Below, in pieces: positions 20,142-29,001 of a stretch of DNA of 64,000 nt (its first letter is position 1; every line of letters begins with the position of its first letter). The notes below the pieces were generated by a model. The model saw only the letters and a program-made list of their open reading frames with translations, had not been told where the DNA came from and did not search any database. This DNA is from a bacterium (GTDB lineage Bacteria; CSSED10-310; JAFGSJ01). Position numbers and translations under genes: made by a program. Location of the stretch: positions 24,724 through 88,723 of the forward strand of contig JAFGSJ010000088.1 in assembly GCA_016934675.1 (NCBI GenBank), in the 5' to 3' direction.

Positions 20142-21371
20142 TCATTTCAACGCTTTTTTTAGTTTGGTTATAATCGTCTCGGTCTCATTCTTGTCCCCGG
20201 CATCTGGGGCCATTTCGAGATATTTATTCAAAAAAGTGATGGCCTCTGTGGGCTCGTTCAATTTGATATAACAGAAACCGATCTGTTTATAAGCCAGGAC
20301 CAGGTTTGGATCGATCATGATCGCTCTCTGAAAAGCATTCAAAGCCAGGTTGTAATTCTGGGCGTTCCATTCCGCCACACCTTGATTGTAAAAAGCAGAA
20401 GCATCAAGCACACCCTGTTGTTCGAGTGTTGCCAGGATTTCTTTGGCTTTGTCGGCTTGCCCCGTGGCTTGATACAGGTCAGCCAGCTCGAGCTTCATGA
20501 TCGTCTCATTCGGCTTGATTGACAGAAATTTCTGACAGTTGGCGATAGCCTGTTCGTAGTTTTTGGTTTCTTTATAGAGCAGGGTCAACGCTGCGAGAAT
20601 AGCGGTATTTTCGGCATTGAGCTGCAATTCTTTCGAGAAATACTCGATGGCCAGACTCGTATTGCCCCTTTTCTGGGCAATCTCACCGAGATAAAAATTC
20701 GCATCGATCTGATTGGGATCCAATTCGAGTGATCGTGAAAATGAACCGGTGGCGCCGTCCAAATCGTCCTTCTTGTAAAGGACCAAGCCTTTTAGGTAAT
20801 GCAGAGCAGGTTCATCCGGGAATTTTTTCATCTTGTCATCCAGCTCGTGAAGCATATCATCATATTTCTCAAGTTGATAGAGATTCTTGACCTCTTCCAG
20901 AAAGGCTCTTAATTTTCGCGGGGCCGTGAATTCATCCAACTCTTCCTGTTCGGACTGAATGACCTGATGCGAGAGTAAAAAATGAAAATAAAGAACACGA
21001 TCAGCTTGAAAACGAACTTCCGGGATTGAATCCTTCGGACCGAGATTCCTGGTCTCATCCATCTCGATTTCAGCATTTGCATTTTTTATTTTGATCGAGA
21101 ACTGTGACAGGTAATAACCTTCTTTTTCAACAGTCAGATTGTATTCTCCGACATCGATGAAGGGCGAAAAGATTTTCCCCTTTGTATTTGTTTCGAAAGT
21201 ACGGCCTTGTCCGCCGCGCGAAAAGACCAGGGTTAGCTTGGCTCCATCGACCGGATTACCCTGATCGTCGACAACGAGTGCATGCATTTTAGCAGTTATT
21301 GCCGCTGGTGATTGAGGCACTATTATCCAGAAAAGAATAAGAACAAGTGCACATTGGTAGGTTATTTTCAT
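20142..21371 (-). CDS. TPR-repeat protein with N-terminal carboxypeptidase-regulatory-like domain, secreted
   Basis: Signal peptide, VDDQGNPVDGAKLTLVFS, repeated TPR units. Confidence 0.87.
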   Translation of the reverse strand: MKITYQCALVLILFWIIVPQSPAAITAKMHALVVDDQGNPVDGAKLTLVFSRGGQGRTFETNTKGKIFSPFIDVGEYNLTVEKEGYYLSQFSIKIKNANAEIEMDETRNLGPKDSIPEVRFQADRVLYFHFLLSHQVIQSEQEELDEFTAPRKLRAFLEEVKNLYQLEKYDDMLHELDDKMKKFPDEPALHYLKGLVLYKKDDLDGATGSFSRSLELDPNQIDANFYLGEIAQKRGNTSLAIEYFSKELQLNAENTAILAALTLLYKETKNYEQAIANCQKFLSIKPNETIMKLELADLYQATGQADKAKEILATLEQQGVLDASAFYNQGVAEWNAQNYNLALNAFQRAIMIDPNLVLAYKQIGFCYIKLNEPTEAITFLNKYLEMAPDAGDKNETETIITKLKKALK

Positions 21372-21392
21372 TTTTATCTCCCGTGAAACGGT

Positions 21393-21430
21393 ACAAAGAA
21401 AAGGGGGACAGCGCTTTCCCTGTCCCCCTT
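21393..21430 (-). terminator. Rho-independent terminator downstream of the TonB-dependent receptor
   Basis: Perfect 11-bp stem AAGGGGGACAG / CTGTCCCCCTT, 8-nt loop, followed on the minus strand by TTTTCTTT; starts 17 nt after the stop codon. Confidence 0.9.
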
Positions 21431-21446
21431 GATATAATTGTCCTCT

Positions 21447-24311
21447 CTAGAAAGCGAAGCGCAAGGTCATTCGAATACTTCGTGGGTCCTGGGTCTTCAG
21501 GACTTCACCGAAAATTTCGCTATCCTGTTCATTATAGGATATGGGCGTATCTTCGTTGGTAATATTGAAGATATCCAATTTCAGGGCCAAGGCATAATTG
21601 TCCTTTATTTTAAATGTATATTCCGCGGAGGCATCCCAATAATAAATATCAGGCATTTCGCGTGAACCTCGGCCTTCAGGGAAGGAGCTATATTCATAAG
21701 CCGGGATCAGGCCGCGTTTTGACCAGTGATAACCCGAATTCCACTCGAGAGAAGTCCCGAGTGTGACCCCGACCGGGGTTTGCCAGAAACCCCTGACTTT
21801 GACCATATGGTCAACACTGTAGGGCAGATATCCGTACCAGCCTTCATCACCGTAAGCCGGGCCACCCAGACCGGTATAGTCATCATTACCTTCGAAATGG
21901 TCCCCGAAGACCCCGACTTCGTTACCTGATCCCCAATCGGACATAAAACCGCCCCGCTCGAACTGACCGGGATTCGTGCCTTTGGCTTCCGAATTAACAT
22001 AGGAAAAATAGAACATGGTTGTGTCCGTGGGACGACCGTTAAACTCGAATTCATAGGACTTGTAATCCCGTCGTTTTTCGTCCCAGTTCTCCACGACAAA
22101 ATAGGATTGGCCCTCTTCATCAACGTAAGCCACATCCTCGATCAGATCACGGGTATGACTTTCCACATAGCGCACCTTGGCCGCATAACGATCGGTCAGC
22201 TTGCGATTGTATTCGAGTAACCATTCGTCCTTGTAATAAGGTTTCAGGTCGGGATCATAATCGATCGGGGTGGCTTCACCAGATTGTTCCGACCAATATT
22301 CATTCGGATCACCGGTATTGCCATCCTGATCACCCCAGTTGTTGGGATTATGAAGAGCAGCATATCGCTCTTCTTCAGTCATGTTGGCCCATTCTTCACC
22401 CGTGGGACCCCACCAACCAAACTTACGATAGGAAAAAGCACTCTGGGTATTGCCCCACTCCGCCAATGACGTACTGACTTCATCATAAAAACGACCGATG
22501 CCCATTTTGGCGATATTGACGCCGTCAGAGGTTATATCCCAGGTCACGGTCATTCTCGGTGAGAAAAAGTCAGTCATCGGGATATAAAACAGGGTCCGAC
22601 CCTCATTGTTCTTGACATCCTGTGTATCCATCCTGAAACCGAGCATGATATTGACGTTTTCCAGGGGGGAATAGGTGTCTTGGACGTAAAAGTTCAAGCC
22701 CTCCGTCTCGTTTTCGACTGACATGTCGATACCCTCGAAGTAGTATCTGGGTTGAGACAAATAGGTCGCACCGGCTTCATTCTCTTGAAATTGATACCAG
22801 GTCCCACCATCGAAACCGTCACCGAGAAAAACATCCTCATCCTCGCCATACCAATCGATTTCACGTGATGATTTGGTCTGGTACACTCCAAAACCTACTT
22901 TCAATTCATGGCTGCCAGCCGCTTCGAAATACTGGGTCCCCTGCAGCAGTAGATCCATTCTCTCGCTGACGTTCTGGTCGGAATTATCGATATTGTTGCT
23001 GAATATCCCGGTCGAGATATTTTGATACTGGGCAGCGCCTGTGTCGCCGCTCTCGGATTCCTGACCGCGCGAACGGTCCAGCCATCCGAATTTAAATTCA
23101 AGCACAGTGCTCTCGGTCACAATTGACTTATAATCAAAGCGGGCCCGATATTGATCCGAAGCGCGTGAGTAGCGGGCAGAGGGTTCTCGAAGTTCATCAA
23201 TACCCTGGTTACCCAGATCGGAATCATAATACGTTCCTGACAAGGCAAACAGGTTGTTGGGATTGACCTGATAAGAGAACTTCAAAAATAAATTGTTCTC
23301 CCCAGTATCGGATTCTCCGCCTTCCAGAAAAGCTATCTGGTTCCCATCATCATCGGTTACCGTCTTGTTATCCATTTTTTCGGTCATGATTCTCTTGGTA
23401 TACGATGTAAAGAACCAGAGTTGGTCAGGGATAATCGGACCACCAAGATTGAAATACGGGTTTTGGTCGGTGTATTCCCGCTGCGTATCCCACTCGCCAT
23501 CGCCCTCGTCCTCTGTCAGAGCATCTGATTCGTAAATCCAGGCCGCTTCACCGGAGTATGTATTTCCTCCACTCTTGGTAACAACATTGACGATTCCGCC
23601 CAAAGCCATCCCATATTCCGGATTAAAACCATCGGTAATAATCTGGACTTCATCGATCGCATCGAAGTTCAGGGGAACACCGGTGGTCCTGACATCCGGA
23701 TCACGGACCGAAAGGCCATCAATCAGATAGTTGTTCCCATACTGACCCTCACCACGAACGCTGGGAAGACCATCACCCGAAGTCCCATCGACCGTATTAC
23801 TCCGAACACCGGTGATGCCCGGGTCGAATTTCATGATATCACGGAACGAGCGTCCTGAGGGCAGCGATTCCAATTGGCTATTATCGATAAAAGTAGCGAC
23901 ATTTGCAGTTTTGGTATCGATCAAGGGAACAATATCAGCGACGACGACAATTTCCTCTTTCAGTTCTGTGGCCAGTTCTAATGTGGCCGGAACATCGGTT
24001 TCCACACCCAGAACGACCGTAATTTTTTCCATTTTGAGTGGACGATAGCCGGCCATATCGAAATTGACCGTATAGACACCAACCGGCAGAATCGGCACGC
24101 GATACTTACCATTCTCATCAGTAGCAGCGGATCGGGTACCGATCAGACTGGTGCTGGTAACGGTAATAGATACTCCCGGTATTCCCGTCCCGGAACTGTC
24201 CACGACCTTGCCACCAATATTACCGGTTTCAGCTGCCTGGACCAACGCGGTGCCGATCAGGCTAAGACTTGCACACAGAAATAATACAAGCACTTTCTTA
24301 ACCATACACAC
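21447..24311 (-). CDS. TonB-dependent receptor with N-terminal carboxypeptidase-regulatory-like domain (Oar-like)
   Basis: GNIGGKVVDSSGTGIPGVSITV, plug YLIDGLSVRDPDVRTTGVPLNFDAIDEVQIITDGFNPEYGMALGGIVNVVTKSGGN, C-terminal ...MTLRFAF. Confidence 0.95.
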   Translation of the reverse strand: MCMVKKVLVLFLCASLSLIGTALVQAAETGNIGGKVVDSSGTGIPGVSITVTSTSLIGTRSAATDENGKYRVPILPVGVYTVNFDMAGYRPLKMEKITVVLGVETDVPATLELATELKEEIVVVADIVPLIDTKTANVATFIDNSQLESLPSGRSFRDIMKFDPGITGVRSNTVDGTSGDGLPSVRGEGQYGNNYLIDGLSVRDPDVRTTGVPLNFDAIDEVQIITDGFNPEYGMALGGIVNVVTKSGGNTYSGEAAWIYESDALTEDEGDGEWDTQREYTDQNPYFNLGGPIIPDQLWFFTSYTKRIMTEKMDNKTVTDDDGNQIAFLEGGESDTGENNLFLKFSYQVNPNNLFALSGTYYDSDLGNQGIDELREPSARYSRASDQYRARFDYKSIVTESTVLEFKFGWLDRSRGQESESGDTGAAQYQNISTGIFSNNIDNSDQNVSERMDLLLQGTQYFEAAGSHELKVGFGVYQTKSSREIDWYGEDEDVFLGDGFDGGTWYQFQENEAGATYLSQPRYYFEGIDMSVENETEGLNFYVQDTYSPLENVNIMLGFRMDTQDVKNNEGRTLFYIPMTDFFSPRMTVTWDITSDGVNIAKMGIGRFYDEVSTSLAEWGNTQSAFSYRKFGWWGPTGEEWANMTEEERYAALHNPNNWGDQDGNTGDPNEYWSEQSGEATPIDYDPDLKPYYKDEWLLEYNRKLTDRYAAKVRYVESHTRDLIEDVAYVDEEGQSYFVVENWDEKRRDYKSYEFEFNGRPTDTTMFYFSYVNSEAKGTNPGQFERGGFMSDWGSGNEVGVFGDHFEGNDDYTGLGGPAYGDEGWYGYLPYSVDHMVKVRGFWQTPVGVTLGTSLEWNSGYHWSKRGLIPAYEYSSFPEGRGSREMPDIYYWDASAEYTFKIKDNYALALKLDIFNITNEDTPISYNEQDSEIFGEVLKTQDPRSIRMTLRFAF

Positions 24312-24326
24312 TCTCCTTTGGTTTTA

Positions 24327-24352
24327 GAAAAGGTTTTCCCCAAAACCTTCTC
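24327..24352 (-). promoter_or_regulatory. 5'-UTR hairpin immediately upstream of the TonB receptor ribosome-binding site
   Basis: GAAAAGGTTTT-CCCC-AAAACCTTCTC inverted repeat (10 of 11 paired, 4-nt loop), about 6 nt from AAAGGAG. Confidence 0.55.
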
Positions 24353-24514
24353 TGGATAATAAATCCTCATATCCCCTCTTGACTTATAAAGGAATTCTTC
24401 AAACGAGTCAAGTCTTTTGTGAGTGCCCTGCTATGAGTGATTCCAGATAAAGCAATCACCATAAGGGTCGGCATCCCCCCCTTCCTCAAGCTCGATCGTA
24501 TTCCCGTCCAATTG

Positions 24515-24706
24515 TCACGAAATTGGTTTTGGTGTTATGAAATAAATGATCCAGGCAAGCACAATCATTGCCAGGACCAAGCCGACAAACAATACAAAAC
24601 CTTGAACGAAGGTCGTTTTGATCGAATCATCCTCGTTGCTGACCGCACTGTAAACAAGCGTTACCAGATACGCCAATATCAGAAAAAAAACCTGATTCAT
24701 AGCCAC
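24515..24706 (-). CDS. Small two-TM membrane protein
   Basis: 63-aa hydrophobic ORF co-oriented with the following genes. Confidence 0.6.
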   Translation of the reverse strand: MAMNQVFFLILAYLVTLVYSAVSNEDDSIKTTFVQGFVLFVGLVLAMIVLAWIIYFITPKPIS

Positions 24707-24717
24707 AATCCATTTGT

Positions 24718-25134
24718 TTATTTTTTTCTGCCTCGATAGATATCAAGGGCATCAACCATGATCAAATAATTGAAGACACCGGCTACCAGAGTGTACAACA
24801 TACCGGTTTCATAAAAACGATACGTGATTTCACCCTGGATCGGATAGAAAAGAAGACAGAGAATATAATATAAAACAAGTCCAAGATCAGCCACTGTCCC
24901 AAAAAGCGAGATGAAAAAAGTCTGAGTATCCTCACCGCCCGGAACGAAGATGATCCCTTTCATCAACAATCCTCCAATAAAAATTGAAGTCAAACTCAGG
25001 AAAAAAAGAAGGCTTTTCCAAACCTTGCCGAGCAGGAGATGACCGGCTCCCGGAACTAACCAGGCTAAAAGGATTATTTGATAAAGAGGGAATCGTGCTC
25101 TTACACGTGTATTTTCACTACTCGCTGTTGTCAT
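24718..25134 (-). CDS. DUF6677-like membrane protein
   Basis: LLAWLVPGAGHLLLGKVWKSLLFFLSL, multi-TM. Confidence 0.75.
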   Translation of the reverse strand: MTTASSENTRVRARFPLYQIILLAWLVPGAGHLLLGKVWKSLLFFLSLTSIFIGGLLMKGIIFVPGGEDTQTFFISLFGTVADLGLVLYYILCLLFYPIQGEITYRFYETGMLYTLVAGVFNYLIMVDALDIYRGRKK

Positions 25135-25135
25135 G

Positions 25136-25489
25136 CTAGAGTGCGCTCCGTTTCGTGTATTGAAAATGTAAGGCTATCTTTGTAAAATACAAATCAACCT
25201 CTCGGGTATAAGCGATTTCAACGACCAGGTCGCGATCGCGTTCTGCGATATTGAATTTCTGCGGATCGAGCCTGATACCAAGTTGTTGAGCGGCGAATTC
25301 AATATGTTCCCTGACTACATACATATCGGGTGGTTCCGGGTACACGTCCTTGTTATAGTTGATCAAACCTTGGATTTTGTTCTCGAAACGGGCGTTCTGA
25401 AGATACGGTACCCCGAATTTAAAGGCAAGAAACAATACGACGAAAGCAACGAGATAGACCGGTATCATTGCTCGCTTTTCAACCGACAT
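25136..25489 (-). CDS. Hypothetical single-TM protein
   Basis: N-terminal TM IPVYLVAFVVLFLAFKFGV; RBS GAGG before Met at 25489; abuts the DUF6677-like gene. Confidence 0.7.
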   Translation of the reverse strand: MSVEKRAMIPVYLVAFVVLFLAFKFGVPYLQNARFENKIQGLINYNKDVYPEPPDMYVVREHIEFAAQQLGIRLDPQKFNIAERDRDLVVEIAYTREVDLYFTKIALHFQYTKRSAL

Positions 25490-25619
25490 AATAACCTCGA
25501 ACAGTCTGCATTGTGCCACCCCGTTTTTTTAGGATAAGTATCAGGATCAATGTTAATGGTTTTACCTTACTCTATTTATCGAGTGTTGACAACAAAAAAA
25601 TTGTCTACCTGAAATTCCT

Positions 25620-28115
25620 TCATGGACACTCTTCTTCATGCAATGCCATAATGAAGCCATCGTTCGAGGGGATAACCAGGGTCCGTTCTGCCAGGACCGG
25701 CGATATGCGATAGTGCCCAGGAAGTGATATTTCGCCGTTTTTTTGCCCTGTAAGAGCATAAAATGAACTGAGTTTTCCTGATTCGGTGATGATGATAAGG
25801 TCTGAACCGGCCACCAGGGGAGTTGCATAAACCGGTTCATCCAATTGAAGTGTATAAAGCAGTAGTCCGTTGGTCGCATCAAGTGCGGCCACCATACCGT
25901 GAGCGGAAACCACGAAAACAAGGCCATGATAACAGGCTGGTGAAGCATAGATTTCCGTTTGTAGATCATGGACCCAGATTTGCGTACCGGTTTGGGCTTC
26001 CAGACCAAAAACCGACCCGTTCGAAGTCACTGCCAAGACTGTTGATCCGCAAACACATGGTGAAGGTCCGTTAGTATCATCTCCAACCAATCTGATAGTA
26101 CTATCCAGGCCGAATTGGGTTGTATCGTCCCTGAATATGAATTGCCAGATAAGTTGACCATTGTTCAGATCCAAGGCAAAAACGCTGTTTTCGCCCTGGA
26201 CTATGGCGAGTGTATCTTCGAACAAAGCGGGTGATGATGTGATCCGTTGACCCGAATCAAAGAGCCAACGCCTTATAAAGTGGACCTTTTTCAGAATTTT
26301 CTGTTCAAATCCGAGAGCCATGACCGATCCGATCATTGAGGCAGTCACGATCGTATTACCGCCCAAAACGGGAGAAGCGCTGAACGATGATTGGGTTGAC
26401 TCGCAGCCCCGTTCCTTCAGTTTGTTCAGATCAAAGGCCCGAATTTTGCCATCTTTTCCTGTTATGATGACATACTCATCCGTCAGTAAAGGTGTTGTTA
26501 ATGCTCCCTGATCCAGAATTACAGAACCCCGTTCTTGGCCAGTCTTCAGATCAAGTACTGTGAGATAGCTTTGGGGCGAGGTCAGGAAGATTTGGCCCTG
26601 ATGAATGGACACGGGCGAAACCGTTCCTGCGGTGATTGACGCTTTCCAGAGCACTGATAAAGGGAAAGCGATTGATTGGGCACAATAATTCGAATGTTGA
26701 GCATCGAAGCCATAACATGGCCTTGATGGGCCCTGTCCCTGTGGATAGCGAATAGTGTTCCGATCAGCCTCAAGCTCTATTCTCTGAGTTCCGGTCTGAT
26801 TTGGTTGAATAGTGATCTCTCTCGTTATGAAGCCCGGTGCATGTACTCTATATGTATATGTTCCAGGTGGCAAAGTATCGAAAGCCAAAGGTGTCGTCCC
26901 TCGATAGCTCGCATTTTCAAAAACATTAAAAGCAGCCTCTTGCGCCGTAAATGACAGATCGAGTTGCGTTTTCGAGTGGCTTCTCGACTGCTGTTGTTTC
27001 GGTTCGACTGGACCGCGATGTTGCTCAGGTCCATACTTGCTCGGAATGGTAATGATTTTGTCAGGTCCAGGCTTGAAAATATAATCTTTCAGCGTTGAGG
27101 GCATGATCCAGAAAGAGACAAAGGCTAAAGCCAATATACCAAGAACGGTATAAATCAGTTTCATTGGCCAATGTTTCCGGCTCCCATACTCCTGAGCCAG
27201 AAGCTCTTCGATCGACTCATCAAGCTCATCATCGCAGTGGTCCGTATCGATCACGGGTTTCGGAATTGTATGATTGATTGATGACTTCCGATCGAGATTT
27301 TGAAGTGCCTCAGCAAGATCGGGATAAGTGGTGAACCGGTCTGCTGGCTCGAGTGCAAACGCTTTTGTGAAGAAGTCGTCATAACACTCTGAAAGATTGA
27401 TTTTGAGCTTTGTTGGTGGATTGAAGTTCAACTGACCCGGCAGAAAATGGACCTGTTCACCAAAAGGATAACGGTCGACCAAGGCCCGGTACATCAGGAC
27501 ACAGACAGTGAAAATATCATCCGGTGGCGTAGTGGGTTGACCCGCCAACTGTTCAGGTGAAAGATAGCGAGTATCGCGGATATCGCCATAGCCCTTCTGG
27601 AGCATGAAATCATAAAGAGCTGTCATTTCAGCATCTGTCAGAATCGGTTCTAATTCAGGCGTCAACAAAACATTCGTTACCCTGATATTACCGTGGACAA
27701 AACGGGCAGAAGAAAGATGCTCCAAAACCCGGACTATTTTCAGGAACACTTCGATCAGGTGGTCTTGGATCAAACGGGGTTGGTCCGAGAGGAATTCGAG
27801 CATCGGTCGAGCGTGCAACTCTTTCGTTTCGATGAAGAAGCCCAGGTCAGTCAGGCCGGCCTGGACAGTAACGGCATAATGAATTTCATCAAGTGCGCGG
27901 GAGGAAAGACAACGTTCAAAGAAAAGTCGCTTGACCAAATCCCGGTGCTCAGGCAGAAGATCAGGGAGTCCGGAGATCAGTTTGAGTCGAACGACCTCCT
28001 GGTTATCCGTTCGAACCGCCCTGAAAACACGTCCTACCGGACCTTGCCCTATGAAAGCAATGTTATGATAGCCGTCTTGTTTCAAAGCGTGACTCGATTT
28101 ACCTGCCGCATTCAC
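25620..28115 (-). CDS. Protein-kinase-like (predicted pseudokinase) with TM, PEGA domain and PQQ beta-propeller
   Basis: GQGPVGRVF loop, HGNIRVTN in place of HRDxKxxN, DAE in place of DFG; PEGA-like AAFNVFENASYRGTTPLAFDTLPPGTYTYRVHAPGF; PQQ repeats VLDLKTGQERG, ALDLNNGQLIWQF, GLEAQTGTQIWVHDL. Confidence 0.9.
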   Translation of the reverse strand: MNAAGKSSHALKQDGYHNIAFIGQGPVGRVFRAVRTDNQEVVRLKLISGLPDLLPEHRDLVKRLFFERCLSSRALDEIHYAVTVQAGLTDLGFFIETKELHARPMLEFLSDQPRLIQDHLIEVFLKIVRVLEHLSSARFVHGNIRVTNVLLTPELEPILTDAEMTALYDFMLQKGYGDIRDTRYLSPEQLAGQPTTPPDDIFTVCVLMYRALVDRYPFGEQVHFLPGQLNFNPPTKLKINLSECYDDFFTKAFALEPADRFTTYPDLAEALQNLDRKSSINHTIPKPVIDTDHCDDELDESIEELLAQEYGSRKHWPMKLIYTVLGILALAFVSFWIMPSTLKDYIFKPGPDKIITIPSKYGPEQHRGPVEPKQQQSRSHSKTQLDLSFTAQEAAFNVFENASYRGTTPLAFDTLPPGTYTYRVHAPGFITREITIQPNQTGTQRIELEADRNTIRYPQGQGPSRPCYGFDAQHSNYCAQSIAFPLSVLWKASITAGTVSPVSIHQGQIFLTSPQSYLTVLDLKTGQERGSVILDQGALTTPLLTDEYVIITGKDGKIRAFDLNKLKERGCESTQSSFSASPVLGGNTIVTASMIGSVMALGFEQKILKKVHFIRRWLFDSGQRITSSPALFEDTLAIVQGENSVFALDLNNGQLIWQFIFRDDTTQFGLDSTIRLVGDDTNGPSPCVCGSTVLAVTSNGSVFGLEAQTGTQIWVHDLQTEIYASPACYHGLVFVVSAHGMVAALDATNGLLLYTLQLDEPVYATPLVAGSDLIIITESGKLSSFYALTGQKNGEISLPGHYRISPVLAERTLVIPSNDGFIMALHEEECP

Positions 28116-28166
28116 TGGTTTCGATTAGCCAAGGCGGAACTGCTCTTTTCCGGCGAAAAACACGGC

Positions 28167-28904
28167 TTACCGAATGATTTTAAAAAACCTGTTCCACCTG
28201 ATTTTTGTCCAGAGCGGGCCTCGATTATCATTTATGGATAGATAAATCAAAAAAGCTTTACCCTTGATCAAATCCTGATCGAGTAATCCCCAATATCTGC
28301 TGTCCTGGCTGTTATATCGGTTATCGCCCATCATGAAATACTTGTGCTCAGGTATTTTTCGGGGACCGTATCGATTATAAATTTGGGAAAGGTTTCGCCC
28401 CATGGACGATTGGAGCTGCCTCTCGTCTTTTTTCACAAACGGCTCATCCCGGATAACATTATTGATTTTGACTTCATCACCCCTGATATACAGAGTATCA
28501 TCTCCCTTGGCAATGCAACGCTTGATAAAATCGCGATTGGGTTCTTTGGGATACTTGAAGACAATAATATCATTTCGTTCAGGGGCATGATGCGGAAAGA
28601 GTGAAAAACCGACATAGGGCAGACCTGTTTCATAAATGAATTTATTGACCAGAATGTGGTCTCCCACTAAAAGCGTATCTTTCATCGAGCCGGATGGGAT
28701 TTTAAAAGCTTGAAAAATGAAAGTACGAACGAGTAAGGCCAGTATCAGAGCGACCACAATAGCTTCTACATTCTCACGCAAGGCCGTTTTAGGATGATGG
28801 TCCGATGGAGACCGTTTCCGACCCGAATCAGCCTGCTTTTTGAATTGATCACGTGGCGTAGGTTTTTCCAGTGAGACTGCTTCATGCGACTGTTGTCCTG
28901 TCAT
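28167..28904 (-). CDS. lepB: Signal peptidase I
   Basis: IPSGSMKDTLLVGDHILVNKF, FIKRCIAKGDD, FMMGDNRYNSQDSRYWG. Confidence 0.97.
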   Translation of the reverse strand: MTGQQSHEAVSLEKPTPRDQFKKQADSGRKRSPSDHHPKTALRENVEAIVVALILALLVRTFIFQAFKIPSGSMKDTLLVGDHILVNKFIYETGLPYVGFSLFPHHAPERNDIIVFKYPKEPNRDFIKRCIAKGDDTLYIRGDEVKINNVIRDEPFVKKDERQLQSSMGRNLSQIYNRYGPRKIPEHKYFMMGDNRYNSQDSRYWGLLDQDLIKGKAFLIYLSINDNRGPLWTKIRWNRFFKIIR

Positions 28905-28926
28905 GCGTTCCACCTCGTTTGGTCTG

Positions 28927-28956
28927 ATTTTATCTCAAGTTACACCCACATGTCAA
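28927..28956 (-). promoter_or_regulatory. Putative sigma-70 promoter for lepB
   Basis: Minus strand TTGACA - 18 nt - TAAAAT just upstream of lepB. Confidence 0.55.
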
Positions 28957-29001
28957 TACTAACTTTACCATTACATTCTGACTGATGATCTGATTGGCTT
29001 A

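Noticed and set aside
27693-28241. 182-aa plus-strand ORF
   Set aside because: Lies antisense over the pseudokinase 5' end and lepB 3' end, both well supported
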